The notes: generated from the sequence alone by a model not told the origin. Positions 12,289-26,992 are shown, counted from the stretch's first letter. The stretch: 64,000 nucleotides of DNA from Diphasiastrum complanatum (GCA_029204225.1 CM055097.1:895699-959698); one strand, 5' to 3'. Translations and numbers: made by a program.

Positions 12289-12562
12289 TCGAGAATCTTG
12301 GGCATAGAGGATGATGAAGCATCTACTGGGGCTCACGCCCAAGCCTAGAACTAGATCTAATAGATTGATGGTTGACATAATGCATTCAACTTTCCACCAT
12401 CTTGATGAATGGTAGCATGAATTGTCCTCCCTTGGGTTTACCTTGCTCATGCAAAATAATGAATCAAAATGTGTGGAATTGGGTAAGGAATAAGGGATTC
12501 TCTATGTTTTCGGGTGGATCATCTCACCGAAGTTGGTTCCACCATGCCCACTACAAAATCGA

Positions 12563-13043
12563 GACATAAAAGATTCGAGCATTCGTGAACAAGGACAAGA
12601 TCTAGGAGAGCCCACTATAGAAGTTGAGAACTCTATCAAAGTTTGACGACCATATGAGTTCTCTTGAATCACAATCCACTTTCACCCATGCAAGGCACGT
12701 TCTTTATATTAGATGTCAAAGTGACATCCAATACCAATTTTGTACAGTATAAAGACAAAAACTCGGGGCTTTATAAAACATCAGGGCCCCACTCGAGGGT
12801 TACACAAGAGAAAAATGAGACATAAAAGACACGGACGTCCACGAGCTAGGTCAAGATGTACCAAAGACTGCTATCAAGGTTTTAACGAATGTATTGGCCA
12901 TCAAAGTTGTGTTGAGCCACAATACATATTCACATATGCAAAGCATTTTTTTATTTAAAGTGTCAACATGACATTCAATACCTATTTTATATAGCATAAA
13001 GATGTGGGTTGGGGCCTTAATGCTCTTGAGGGCCCTACCCAAT
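12563..13043. repeat. Diverged tandem duplication, unit about 245 bp
   Basis: Two units, roughly 12563-12805 and 12810-13043, share ordered landmarks: GAGACATAAAAGA, then a GTCAA(A/C)(G/A)TGACATxCAATACC block, then a (C/G)TATAAAGA or CATAAAGAT block, and a terminal GGGCCC. Both contain a TTTATA or TTTTATATA stretch just before the end. No protein content is seen. Confidence 0.65.
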
Positions 13044-16000
13044 GGTCGTAGCCCTAAGCCCTAACCCAGTCTTCATACAACACAAACAATGAAATGGGTG
13101 TAATGACTTACTCGAGAAATTTTTCAAGGTTTTTAGTATTTTTGGAGAACGGCCTTTTATAAAACGTTGAAAATGATTTCTTTCTAGTTGGTGGTAAGTG
13201 TCATATGAGAATTTAAGTCTAGCCCATTAAGGGAGGCCGTAACTTCTAAAACTAGCAGAAGCAACCTCCAAGAAAAGTCTCTAGAAATAAACACAAATTT
13301 TACTACACCCACACAACTAATGTAGTAAGTGCTTTAAAAAAAAGCATCGAACATCATTCGAGTCTATTATAATTTGATTTTCCAAAATATTCAAAAAGTT
13401 TACTAGCAATAAAATAACGTTTATGGACGTTCAAATTTATGATTTTGTATTTTATAACTTAGAGGGAGGTAAGATAGGGTTTATGACGCCTTTTTTTCCA
13501 TCCTAGAATACATTGTCATCTTATTTCCAAAATGTTGAGGGGATACTTAACAGGAAATTAAAGTGTTTACTAAAAAAACAAAGTGATCTAAAATCTTGCA
13601 AGCATCTTGGTCATGCAGTTGGAAATTTTTAATGAAGATTTTCAATTTGAAAGGGTTAGTCATCTTTGATAGAATCATCAAGATAACTTACAGGTATCAT
13701 GGCAAAGCTAAAAAGTGACATCGTGTAGACAACATTGTCAACATATGAGGTTAATCATTGGGCACTACTATATGACCTATGTGGTCAAGTTTTGGATGAA
13801 ATCAACAAATATAATATCGTCTATATCTAGAAAAGTTGACTCCAACATTTCTTCATTTTGCAACTATGTGCCTAGCACTAGTAACATTGTGCACAATACT
13901 TGTAGCAATGTATTGTGCTTTACGGTGGTTCATTTTTTGTAAGGCATTATTGAGCACATTGCCTTGGATCTTGGCTCAAATAGGGCATTTTTTTCATATT
14001 CACCTAGACAACAAGAAAAAGTCAAAAGGAATATGCTCTTGTTGTAACTTGGCCCCAATTAATCCTAAGCTCATTCGAAGAGCACAAGGACAAGAATCTC
14101 CCTTTCCTTTTTGCCAACAACATCCACACTCAAGTAAGGGCTCTCATAATTATAAAGCCCTTGCATGGTGGCCTTACCCCTCACATCAAACTTGAGCGAA
14201 TTGGAGAGTACAAGCACAAGATGTCTGGCCTCTATTTTTTTCCCCAACTATACATAATTCTCCCAGCATCATTATGTACAATATGTACACGACATTGTAA
14301 GGCCCAAGCCAAGAACTTGGAGCAAAAAACTCCTAACATCTAATCATGGAACAACTAATTTCACGCCTACATTTATGTGGACACAATTCCAACTTGACTA
14401 TTGCAAAAGACAATATGTCCTTTTCCTGCAAACATAAGCACATGTCCCATTTTATCGCTAAGAGGTCAAACTCTAGCACTTCAATCTTTAAAGTTTGTGA
14501 TCACATGAGAAGATTGCATACAAAGCAAAACATGATGAAGTAACCTGCATCAAAAAGAAGGAAAAGACGATCTAAAAATCTTAGATGACAAAGTTGGTAG
14601 AGAGTCATCCTTGAAAGAGTGGCGCTTTGGTGAAGGCCTCTTTTTGTCTTCTTGAGGTCAAGAGTTTGATTCCAAAAGCTTCACAAAAGAGGACATACAA
14701 GAAAAAAAAACCTTGGTAAGAGTCACGACAATGAATGTTTGAGTGGGCCTCTAATCTCATAAAATCAATTAGTACGCATGTAAGTTGGTTGGTGTATTGC
14801 AAGGCCACTTGTCATGGTTATTTGCAATGAAACACACTTCTTTACAAAAAGCAACTCAATTAAATGTGATGTATCTATTTTATAATTTAGTTGATAAAAC
14901 ACATTTTCAATACATAAAAACTAGGTAGAAAGGTTCGAGTGGCCAAAATTTGCCTTCCATTCAAAGGAGGAGTCTGCCCTTTAAACCATTGGCTACCCTT
15001 TCAACATTGCTTTTAAGCCACTACATTAAGGGCAAACTTTTTGCGTTATAAACTTGGCTCAAAGTGCTAATATTCATCAAAGCTTCACAAAGTACCACAA
15101 TGATTTGAGTTGAAGTTCACCATCTTTAGGACCATTAAAAAGCATTCATACAGTGCAAAAATGAAATGAAATGTTCATGAGCAACAAAAATGAAATGCTT
15201 TGTTTGAATATTTATACATATTTGGTCCACTTCATGAAAAAAAATTAAGATCATTTCAAGAGCTACAAAAAACATGTGATTTATTCATGAGCTACAAACC
15301 AAATGATTTGTTGCTTGAAAATAGTAAGAAAATTCACACTCAATGTAATCATAGGGCAAGTGATTCTTAAGGAAACCTTGGGGTTGCCTCTTTGGAGTAT
15401 CTTGCTCTAATCACACTACTAGTTACTACAAAGCATTGAAACATTTGATATGGGTTATCCACTTTGAATCAATATCAAGAAAATTATGATAGAAAAAAGA
15501 CTTCAAGGAGTTTTCGTAGTAAAAATCTATTGTATTTTCTAATAATCTTTGAACTTTAATCACATTCAAACATGACCTCAAATTGATATGCAACTTAAAG
15601 CATTTTTATTTTTGTATTATATTGCACATAATTAACAAATTGATGTTTCAAAAAACTTTGATGAATATCTCTACATGGTTTATTAAGAAAAATATTTAGT
15701 ATAAATCGATTATATGAGTGCATGATTAAAGCTTTCATATTAACTTAGATTTAAGTGATCCAAAAAGCAATATTGTTCATAATTTCATGTGAAAATTATG
15801 CAGAATTTAGCTTAATTATTTTTCACCTTCATGACATTGTATATATGTCCACCACCACCTTGTACACATTAGGGTGTATTAGAACTCAAAATAGGACCTT
15901 TGTCACGATGCTTTTTTTTTACTTTGCACGCTTTCAACGCTTATGTGTCCCAATCAATGGTGTCCATCCGTGACGAACTATAACAGTGGTTAACGGACGG

Positions 16001-16559
16001 AAATTGTTTTTAACTTTCTCGGCCAATTTTGTGATTTTCAAAATATCCCACTGGGCAGAACAAACGATTGTGATTGGACCACAGTTACTGCTTGAATACT
16101 CTTTTGTTGCCCGTCTTTGTACACTCGAGGTTGATTTGACGTCAATAGTCATAAACTATAGTTAACTAATCCTTGTACTTTAGGAACTTCTTGTCATTCT
16201 TAGGTATACCTCTCATTCTCTTCGTCCTCTCTATTATTTTGGATTGTCATTCTTTGGTTTACCTCTCATTCTCTTCATTCTCTCCATTCTCAACTTGCGT
16301 ACACATATTTTGGACTAATGGCTACACATAATCGGAGACCAAGAGGAACCATTGAAGTAGTGCATGACCTCACTCCCTCACTCCCTCAATCATGCAATTC
16401 ATCAATTCATACACAAAGCCCATAGTGGTTCCCTCCCTCTCAACAATCCGCAAAAGCTTGAGAATAGGTTTGCAAAAGAGGACAACATTTTATGCTTCCT
16501 CCCAAAATGATCCTCGATGTCTCTCCCAACCTCCATAGACCTTGCACTCAGTAAGAGGC
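13044..16559. other. Long gene-free A/T-rich stretch
   Basis: No gene recognised in 3.5 kb. Short open frames (for example 13836-14195 plus) have no motif I know. The last 250 bases, with repeated CTCATTCTCTTC strings, precede the Copia fragment and may contain the point where its gag and protease were lost. Confidence 0.5.
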
Positions 16560-19205
16560 ATATAGATTGGCACATTGCTATTTAGAGTCTAGTCAAGCCT
16601 TGAAAACCTCTGTTCTAGTCAATAAAGCATTACTATGGCATCATCGCTTAGGACACTGGAATCATGCATCTGTTATGAACATGTCCAGAGAGTCCATGGT
16701 TCTTGATCTCGACTATCCTTTTGGTAAGATTGATGTCCCTGTCTATCATAGCTGCATCTTTGGAAAGTAGGCTAGGATTCCTTTTAGATCAAACCATATG
16801 TATACAACAAAAGATCTGTTAGATGTTGTTCATACAGATATATGTGGACCTATGCAAACTCCTTCATTGCTAGATGCAAAGTATTTCATTACCTTTATTG
16901 ACGAATATCTCTAGACGAACAGTTGTTTATCTCATTAAACAGAATTCAGAGGCTTTTATCAAATTCAGACAATTCAAAGAGCATGCTGAGAATCAAACTG
17001 ATAAACGAATCAAAGCACTGAGGTCAGATAACGGGGGGGAATACATCTGCAACGAATTCAAGGGCTACTGCCTTAACAATGGCATTGACCAACAATACAT
17101 CACTTCCTATTCGCCTCAGTCAAATGGTCTTGTTGAGAGAGAGAATAGAACCTTAGTTGAATTGACAAAGTGCATGTCATCACATGCAACACTTCCGAAG
17201 TACTTCTGGGTTGAAGCTGTTTCAACAGCAACCTATATTCAGAACATATGTTCTACTAAAGGCCTCTAAGACAAAATATCATTCGAAGTTTGGACAGGTA
17301 CCAAACCTTCTTTATCAAACTTACGAGTTTTTGGATGTACTGCTTTTGCGCAGATTCCTCGTGATCTCAAGAAGAAGCTCGACTTCTAGAGTATTGAGTG
17401 TGTTTTCATCAGCTACACTACTTCAGATCAAGCCTACAAGTTGTTTGATCCCATCGAGTTGAAGATATTCATTAGTCGGGATGTCATCTTCATCGAAGAT
17501 CAGTTTCAAGTCCTCAAAGGAAAGGGCAGTCCCCATGTAGCCGGCCTATCAGATTTTCCTGACGCTTTGAACTTTCCAGTTCCTCAGTCGACTATTCCTA
17601 TTGAAGGTCCAAGCTCCGCTACTTGACAAACAACAAATCAACGACAAATCAGAAGATGATAATGTTGTAGATCAGCAACTACAGTATGATGGAATTAAGT
17701 AACTTCCTGTATTACTTAGAAGATCTTCAAGGACTAGCAGACCACCTAACCAGTATATCGACGAGTTTGCAACTTATCTTGTTTAGGAACCGACGTCTGT
17801 CCAAGAGGAACTTAGTCAGCCTGATTCAGATCTCACAAAGTCAAGTACAACGTAGATGGAAGCATCAACAGGAGAAAGTCACAGATTTTCTCAAGTATAC
17901 AACGTCATTACACTGAGACTTTCAGTCCAGTAGTCAAGCATTCTTCTATTCGACTTTTGCTATCATTTGTCGCTGCAGCAGATTAAAAAATACATCAAAT
18001 GGATGTACAGACAACATATCTCAATGGAGTTATCGAAGAAGACATTTACATGGTGCAACCCGAAGGTTATATTATCGCGAGACAACATAATTATGTTTGT
18101 AGACTCCATAAGGCACTTTATGGCTAGAAGCAATCTGCTCGAGCATGCTTCAGATTCAAACGTTTACTTAAAGTAGTGCAGTAGCCTTTTATCATTATCA
18201 CTTTGTATGTGGATGATACATTGCTTTTCAGCAACAATACCAATCTGATAAAAGAAGCCAAGACAATGCTATCTTCCAAATTCGACATGACCGATCTGGG
18301 CGAAGCTCATTTCTCCCTTGGTATACAAATCCACAGAGACTAAAAACAGAAGTTGGTCTACACTACACAGCAAAGGTACATCTACAACATGTTAGTCAAA
18401 TATAATCTGATGAATTGCAAGTTAGCTCTCTCACCAATGGGACCAGAACTCAAATTGTCAAAGGACCAGTGTCCCCAAACAATTCATGAGAAGCAACAGA
18501 TGCATGAGTATCCTTACCATTCTATTATAGGATCTCTTATATACGCCATGATCTGTATAAGGCCAGACACAACTTTTGCAGTCAGCTCTCTCAGTCAGTA
18601 TATGACTAACTCTGGTATAACACATTGGAAGGCTCTTATCAGAGTCATGAGATATCTTCGACCTACTATGGACTTTGGCATTTGTTATGGAGCAGTCGAC
18701 AACGACAAACTCATTTCACTGAGTGATTACACAGATGCAAGTTGGGTAAGAGATGTAGACACTCATAAATCTACTTCTGGATTTACATTTTTCCTCAACA
18801 ATGGTCCAGTTTCTTGGAATAGTCGCAAGCAATCTTCAATAGCTCTATCTTCCACTGAATCAAAGTATATCGCAGCGTCTCAAACTACAAAGGAAGCAAT
18901 TTGGTTGAGAAACTTACTCTCAGATATCGGTCTGAATCAATATGCTCCGATGATATTATTTTCTGATAATCAAAGTGTCATCTCTTTATCAACCAACCCT
19001 AGATTTCATTCCAAGAGTAAGCACATTGAACTGAAGTATCATTTTGTCATGAGCAAAGTTCTCAACGAAGAAGTCAGATTGTAGTACTGTAGAACACAAG
19101 ATATGACAGCAGATGTTTTTACTAAAGCATTAAGTTGGGAGTCACACAGAAGATTTTGTGTAGAACTAAGCTTGAAGGTCAAGGCATTCAAGGATTCAGA
19201 TTAAG
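16560..19205 (+). pseudogene. Copia pol: pre-integrase, integrase, RT and RNase H
   Basis: Domains appear in Copia order. Pre-integrase zinc region: LLWHHRLGHWNH (the later CxxC is damaged). Integrase core: the first catalytic Asp in LDVVHTDICGPM, the second in LRSDNGGEY and the Glu in GLVERENRTL. Further on come a broken reverse transcriptase (about 17900-18350, with a VDDTLLFS motif near 18210 where the usual Tyr is absent) and RNase H (about 18700-19130, SDYTDASW and SSTESKYIAASQ). The longest intact piece is 18353-19084. Several stops and frameshifts break it (for example near 16910, 17270, 17390 and 19083), so it cannot encode a full polyprotein. Gag and protease are missing on the left. 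A polypurine tract and an LTR follow directly on the right, which fixes the orientation and the 3' end. Confidence 0.9.
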
Positions 19206-19764
19206 GGGGAGTGTTGGATTATTCTCCTTCTTGCCAATCGACTAATCGGTTTTAATCTTCATCTATTGTTGATCTAGTTCTGCGGATTTTCTCGTGTTTT
19301 TATATAGTTTGCAGAATTACAAGTGTTTTTACACAGTGTGCAAAATTACACGGAGTTTACGACATTGTCGTCTTTTTTTACTGTTAGGAATCCGTTGAAA
19401 AATGTAGCTTCTCCTTTTTCGAGATTTTTCCCTGACAAAAATCTCGTGTAAAATCATAGTGTCGCATTTTTCGCTTTATCTAAAGAGCCTCAAATGTTAA
19501 GAAAATGACTCTGACAAAGTGTGGGGCAATTCTAAATGAGATTTAAGGGCACCTTCTCCTTTTTCGCATTTTTTGTGAAAAATCTGACAGTGTCGCCTGT
19601 GGCTGTTTTAGTTCATTTTTGTAGAGCTACAGTTTTGGTTCATTTATGCAGACAGAACGTTTACGACCAATTGCACCGTTTATTAGCAATCAATGACAAG
19701 GACTGGATGGATGCTAGCGGATCACAGCCAACTGGCGATCGCAATTCACGACCTAATTTCTTAG

Positions 19765-19772
19765 TATAAATA
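19765..19772 (+). promoter_or_regulatory. LTR TATA box
   Basis: TATAAATA within the LTR, about 550 bases from its start. It is the expected position of the element's promoter; transcription would start near 19795-19800, just before the CT tract. Confidence 0.5.
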
Positions 19773-19850
19773 GTTGTTCATATTCATACAGTTTCATTAT
19801 CAAAATTATCATCAGAAGTTGAAGTTATCAGGAGAATTTTTTGAGTAGTT

Positions 19851-20036
<186 letters not shown>

Positions 20037-20052
20037 CCTACGAGCTTGAACA

Positions 20053-20944
20053 CTCCTGAGCATTCTAGCTCACTTCTTAGAGTTTTTTTAGAGATTGCTA
20101 TTGCGCCACTGCTTATTAGCATTGCGCTTAAATCAAACTTTCATTTTAGCCGCTCAGAGATATCATAGAGTACGTGGCTTCAATCCGCAATTGTTTTTCA
20201 TACAAAATCAATACTATCATTTATTGCGCTCAGTTTTCATCTCAGAATGTATGCGTTTCTGTATTTCTTCGCGACTAATTCACGAACAATTGGCGACTAA
20301 TTATTTTTTTGATAATTTTTTATGCTTGATTGTTTGGCTATGTAATCACTATAGTATTGACGATTTCAAAGTTGGTTACTATAAGATCAAACATGATTTC
20401 TATCACTATTGTTTTGTTTGAAATTGATAGTAATCATGCATTGGAAAGATGAAGATAGTTTATTCCGCCATGCACGAAAAGTTTTCTTTCTAGACACACA
20501 AATTATTTTCATTTGTTTCTTTTCAAGCTGACTTATTCACACATAGTGGCAATCAGAAAAAAAAAAAAAAGATTTGAGCATTTAAGTATGTTTTCTTATA
20601 AACTGTTTATTTGACTTGCATTTGTCATTTAAGTTTGATTTGCATTATCAATTTATTAAACATAATTTGAGCTTTTATATGTTTGTAGCAGATCATGTTT
20701 GGTGGCAAAGAACTATTTAACGGATCGTTCATGCATTGGTGAATCTCTAAGTCATGTTTTACCGAGAAAGTCAACAAAGGCAATGATGAAAAATGCTCGG
20801 TTTGAAAAAATGAAAAAATAAATTGCAGAGACTGTTTTGAATAAAGTTAAAACTTACTTGGATGCAAAGGTGCATGTGATGATTCTAGAATTAGCAGAAA
20901 TGCTTATTCTACTTTTTCTAGAATAGTTAAAGAAGCCTTTTCTT
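20053..20944. other. Spacer before the unrecognised transposon-like gene
   Basis: A/T-rich with no coding region I can name. From about 20700 it may already belong to the 5' part of the following element: the string ending at 20940 reads in the same direction, but with stops. Confidence 0.4.
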
Positions 20945-22509
20945 AAGCGATGTTGAAACAAACTTATCTTTCTCGTCCATATCGGATAAGATTAGCAAGA
21001 AATTACTATAATGATGGAATGCTCAAAGTAGTTGGCCAACCACTTTATATAACAAATTTATACAAATCAGAATGTGGTGAGCTCAATTACAACGATTGCA
21101 ATAATATTTTTCTTGATATTGAAAATGTTTTAAAATATATTATTCAATTATACAAACTTGATGAACATAAAGTAAATGGAAAGATTATTATTGTAATGAA
21201 ATTAGATGAATCCAAAATCATTAAAGATAAAAAATTGGAACAAGTGAGTGTCACTTTGATGAACAAGATTTCAGATATTGTTCAATCAAAAAATCACATA
21301 TGGTGGTTGGTTGCATTCCAGGTATACTTTTCGATTTCCAATTTTGTTTTTAAGTATCGTTACATTCAATATATTGTCTTATTTAAAATGAGACACATGG
21401 AGGGTGAGAAATTTACAGTGAAAAACCATGGAAGTTTTCAAATTCAGTGGCACCTTGTAGGCAATTTGAAAACATTGAAATGTATGTATAATGTCTCTCA
21501 TGGGGCAACATCAAAGCATCCATGTCTATATTGCATGAAGGATTGCTACAATATAAATTTGAGACGACCAAACACTGGCCCAACACGAGAAGCAAAAGAT
21601 CCAAATATGAAAAGTGCGATGCCACTTTCATTAGAACATGTTCACATATGCACATTGCATGCTGAGGTTCATATTATTGAAAAACTAATTTATTTGCATA
21701 TCCTCCTTGCATGGAATCATAAACCGGAGTCTGTGACTAAAGCAGCTATCAAGAGGTTGGAAGAAGTTCTTTCAAATACATGACTACATAAAGGAAATGT
21801 CACCATTGAAAAAGGTTACAGACTCTCCAAAAAAAAAGGAAATGTTCCTAATAAGCCATCAACTGGAGGAGCTAAAGCAAGAAGATTCTTATGCAATCAC
21901 ACATGCAAAGAATCTAGTGTCAAATACAAAATTTGGAAAGAAATTGTTCAAGCCACATGAACACTAGAAGTAAGTAATCGAGTGGAAAAGAGACAAGTTT
22001 GGAATTACTTAGACAAACTAATAGGTGTTATCAGAAAAAAAAAACAAAAAAAAAACAAAAAAAAAAAAAAAAAAAAAACCTATCATCTGAAGATATGAGG
22101 ACTTTGCAAAATCATTGTACCACATTTGTAAAATCTGTACGAGATTGTTGGGGAGAAGAACACGTTACACATTACATGGTACTGATCAATTTCATTATAT
22201 GAAATCTCATTCATGTTATATTTATTTCTATTGATGTTACCGATTTCAACTAATTGCAACTCTTGTTTGCAGCACACCTTGCTTCATCATGCACCTTATT
22301 TTGCAAAGGAATATAAGAGCTTAAATATCTGGTCATCACAAGGCATGGAAAAATCACATTGGCAAGCAAGAGGCGCATTTCATAGAGCTACAAATCATGG
22401 TGGACATAATTCAAAAGATAAATATTTAGTACAACTATTCCAGTGGTTTTACAGACGAGCACAATTTAAATGTCAAGCAAAGAACTTGTCAAACATTATG
22501 ATCTTTTAG
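20945..22509 (+). pseudogene. Unrecognised transposon-like protein gene, decayed
   Basis: The plus strand has a run of related coding pieces. Piece 1 (20950-21783) begins SRPYRIRLARNYYNDG and holds a KLDESKI segment. Near 21322 a GTATAC donor-like site opens a stretch that reads like an intron, after which coding resumes with IQWHLVGNLKTLKCMY and a Cys-x-x-Cys motif (HPCLYCMKDC). Piece 2 (about 21790-22180, frame-shifted) contains GAKARRFLCNH and GEEHVTHYM. Piece 3 follows a TTTGCAG acceptor at 22271 and contains HHAPYFAKEYKSLNIW, SQGMEKSHWQARGAFHR and TNHGG. This layout resembles uncharacterised transposon-encoded proteins seen in many eukaryotes, but I cannot name the family or its catalytic residues. 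Stops, a frameshift and an A-rich run at 22037-22078 show that the copy is dead. Confidence 0.55.
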
Positions 22510-22559
22510 AAAGCATTCAAATTCATCAAAAGAGAGAGATCCTCTTAATACAATGAAAA

Positions 22560-23880
<1,321 letters not shown>

Positions 23881-24254
23881 TTGTTGCAAAACGTTATATA
23901 GGCTTTTTACCTCCCTCCCTAGCATCGTCTTGGGTCATTTTGCTCGTGATTGGCGTGGTATGGGTACCCTTGTTTGTTTGGTTGTTAGAAATTTTTCCAC
24001 TTGGTGGGTCTGTTGCGGAGTAGCATCAACCTACATTGTATCTTCCTGGTTCATCATAGACTCCCTTAGTCGCTGAGTCTCGGTTAAAAGCCTCTGCTTG
24101 CAGTTCCTGGCATTCACTTACTTTATTTTGGAAGCTAGATGTCTAGATTGGACAATTGTTCCCAGAGTTTTTGACACTCGGCCATGGCTTGTCGTAAATT
24201 GGCTTGTTCCTACACAGCCTCAAGATGCACCAACCATCTCTCACATTGCTTTAT

Positions 24255-25215
24255 TGTGTGGTACTAGGGGATAATCCATTGTAGGTACTGGCCTTCCTTG
24301 TCATTGACAAGCATCACAATTACGACAGAATGTCGTAGCATCTTTCCAAAGTGTGGGCCACCAAAATCCAGCTTGCAAGACCTTCCACACCGTAATCTCA
24401 GAGGCAAAATGGCCCCCAGCGATTCTTGTGTGTGCCTCATCAATAATGGTCCAAACCTCTTTTTACTATACACAACATCGTAGAACTTGATCATGTCCGT
24501 ACCTATACAAGTGACCCTCAATGATTTGGAAAACACGCGCTTTCGTTGGGATTTCTTGAAATGTACCGGAAAAATCCCTTTGGTCTACAAATTGAATAGA
24601 TCTATGTACCAAGCATCGTACACTAGTTCGAAACTGAATAATTGTGCGTCAGGTATCTCATCGATACCCTCCTCCTCATTACCTGTCTCAATACTTGAAA
24701 GTTGATATGCTACCGTTTGGACTCATCCGGGTCAAATTCGTACTTCAAACTCGAATTCCTGAAATAGGATCATCCAACGGGCTATTCTCCCCACAATAGC
24801 AGGTTTACGTATTAGATACAACAAGGGTTGATAATCCATGTATTCAATAGATTTGTTGTCTAATAAAAAATGGCGGAATTTCTGCAAGGCAAAAATCAAA
24901 CTTAATGCCTCTCATTCCGTCATTGAGTAATTCCTCTCCGCCAGTGTCAACTGCTTGCTCACATAATACACCAGGTGATCATAACCCTTTTCGTCACCCA
25001 GCAGCTGTGCTTATACGCAACCAACAGCCACCTGAGAAGCATCGCAATGCACATGGAACGGTTTGCTCCAGTCTGGCGATCGAAGTATAGGTGCGTTAAC
25101 TAGCGCATCCAGCAGATCTTTAAAGGCCTTATCATTAGAGGAGTTCTCAATATCAAAAAGACCCTTTGTAAAGATACTTTTTTTTTCTTTAGTTTCGACC
25201 GTCACCAGGCCCAAT
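24255..25215 (-). pseudogene. Ty3/gypsy RNase H and integrase zinc domain
   Basis: Minus-strand segments in order: the end of RT with the RNase H start (FKDLLDALVNAPIL, then FHVHCDASQVAVG with the first catalytic Asp), the RNase H centre (a YYVSKQLTLAERNY-like stretch, then an ALQKFRHFLL-like stretch), and the integrase HHCC region (GGHFASEITVWKVLQAGFWW, later a CRNCDACQ motif). The frame is lost at several places. The integrase catalytic core does not follow; the minus strand continues with unidentified sequence instead. It is a partial, old chromosomal copy with no LTR of its own visible on this strand. Confidence 0.8.
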
Positions 25216-25514
25216 CAAAATGCACAGATTTGAAATCTATGTAACGTAGTTCAAATTAATTGAGAAATATAAATGCAATATAGAAAACTTTGAAATTTGT
25301 GTCCAGGCAGCATGGACGCATCCCATTGGTTTTTTCTTCCTGCCCGACACGTGCTAATCTACCCGACGTCAATACCTCAAGTTAAATTTACTTGACTATG
25401 TTGGTTAGTATAATGAAATTTTCTAACTATACTAGTTACAGTTATAGAAATACAGTAGGACATTAGCTTAATTAAAATCTCAAACTTTCTCTTCAAGGAG
25501 AGTACAAGCGAGGT
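25216..25514. other. Junction between gypsy pol relic and gypsy LTR
   Basis: No gene. The pol relic on the left reads minus and the LTR on the right reads plus, so at least one insertion or rearrangement boundary lies here. Confidence 0.4.
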
Positions 25515-26269
25515 TGTTGGAGGGTTTGCGGATCCCAAGCCAATCCTAACCCTAGTTAATAAGTGGGTTGGGTTTATTTGATTGGATCTTTCTGTGGGAC
25601 TGCTCTTAATGAGTATCTTCTTGAGTTTAACCCGATAATCAAACAGAGATTTGATTAATTATAAAGTCAATAAAAGGACTTTAGGCCTTTTTGCGGGACT
25701 TTTAATGCCGCAGAGCCTAAATGACAAGCTAGTGAATAAAGTTGGATTTCCCTCCAATTCTAGATGGTTCCCACTCTTTTTTAAATTTGAATAGTTAGAG
25801 AGACAAAAATGGACCAATAGGATTCAGAGGCCAGGGTCCTCCTCTCTATTATAAAAAGAGACCAACTCGAGTTTCCCACAGATGTACATATCTTCATTTC
25901 AATAAAGCAGATTGGTTCTTTTGTGAAATGGATTTATGAATGTCCTTGCTCTCTATCACTTTTCCACAATCCCTCATGCTTTTATTGAGTTTTGCTAATT
26001 GTTGAATCTGATTATTATTGGGATTGCATGTTTTTATAGTTTTTATGAGAGAGAAAGGGAGAGAGAGAAAGAGTAAGCTATCTTCATTGTAAATCTAGTG
26101 TTAATGGATGTAGTGTGAGTAAGATGTAAATCTTCCATTCATGCTGAAATCTGAACTATGCTATCGCTCTCATGGGAAGGAATCTATGTGTGACAACTAA
26201 CTTCATCTCCTTGATGCTAGATTGATTAGATCTTGGGTTGAGGATAGGCAAGGAAAGAAACCCACTACA
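25515..26269 (+). mobile_element. Ty3/gypsy LTR (5' type), 755 bp
   Basis: It starts TGTTGGAGGGTTTGCGG and ends AAACCCACTACA, four bases before a tRNA-Asp primer site, which fixes its right edge and plus orientation. A TATA box (TATTATAAAAAGAG, 25847-25860) sits mid-LTR, so transcription should start near 25880. No matching 3' LTR is visible in direct orientation; an inverted copy of part of it lies at 26803-26992. Confidence 0.75.
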
Positions 26270-26273
26270 ATTT

Positions 26274-26291
26274 TGGCGCCGTTGCTAGGGA
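26274..26291 (+). other. Primer binding site for tRNA-Asp
   Basis: TGGCGCCGTTGCTAGGGA matches the tRNA-Asp 3' end complement used by Athila-like plant gypsy elements, apart from two changed bases (CC in the usual GTTGCCGGGGA is replaced by CTA-type sequence). It lies four bases after the LTR end. Confidence 0.85.
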
Positions 26292-26802
26292 GCTACGCCA
26301 ATTTTTCAGTTTGTAGCATGTTTGTTGGATGGTTAGCTTGCATTAGGCATCTTGTCATGGCAAAAAAGAACCTTCGTCCGATTCACTATGCATAGGTGTG
26401 ATTCAGATCTATCTACTGCCAGGTCGGCGAAGAATTATATAAAAAATAGAAGGTTTCTCAGAGGATCAGTTGTCATATTGTCATATTTTTGCCAAAAAAA
26501 AGTCTCTGTTTTGCAAAAATACCAGTATTACTCTTGATTCTTTGCCAGAACCTTCATCGAGTTTCCAGATCATTTTATTTATAGTAAATTACTATTTTTG
26601 AGCTCAACGAACATTCATCCTATCTAGATCATAAAAAATCTTTATTTTTACCCTCGTCAAACTACAAACTGTGTTTTTGTGGGCCAAAAACCTTCGCCAG
26701 TTCTACCCTAGCTTTATTTGTGTCAGATTCTAAGTCTAAGAGTTCGGCGAAGGTTTATTTCTGAAGAATTTGTCAGAAAAGCCTGATTAGAGATTATTTT
26801 CT
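26292..26802 (+). other. Gypsy 5' leader remnant
   Basis: Non-coding DNA after the primer site. The strings CCTTCGYC and GGCGAAGG recur several times in both orientations (26380, 26425, 26690, 26740). No gag frame follows before the inverted LTR segment. Confidence 0.5.
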
Positions 26803-26992
26803 CTATCTCTTTTTCTCTCTCATAAAAAGTATAAAAACATGCAATCCCAATAACAATCAGATTCAACAATTAGCAAAACTCAATAAAAGCATGAGAGATG
26901 GAGGAAAAGTGATAGAGAGCAAGGACATTCATAAATCCATTTCACAAGAGAACCAATCTGCTTTATTGAAATGAAGATATGTACATCTGTGG
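26803..26992 (-). repeat. Inverted copy of the gypsy LTR middle segment
   Basis: About 190 bases match, in reverse, LTR positions 25876-26066 with only a few differences. The segment begins close to the LTR's expected transcription start and ends within U5. The two arms are separated by about 740 bases and would form a long hairpin in RNA. Confidence 0.85.

Noticed and set aside
24298-25090. Plus-strand frames across the gypsy relic
   Set aside because: They are antisense shadows; the minus strand carries the RNase H and integrase motifs.
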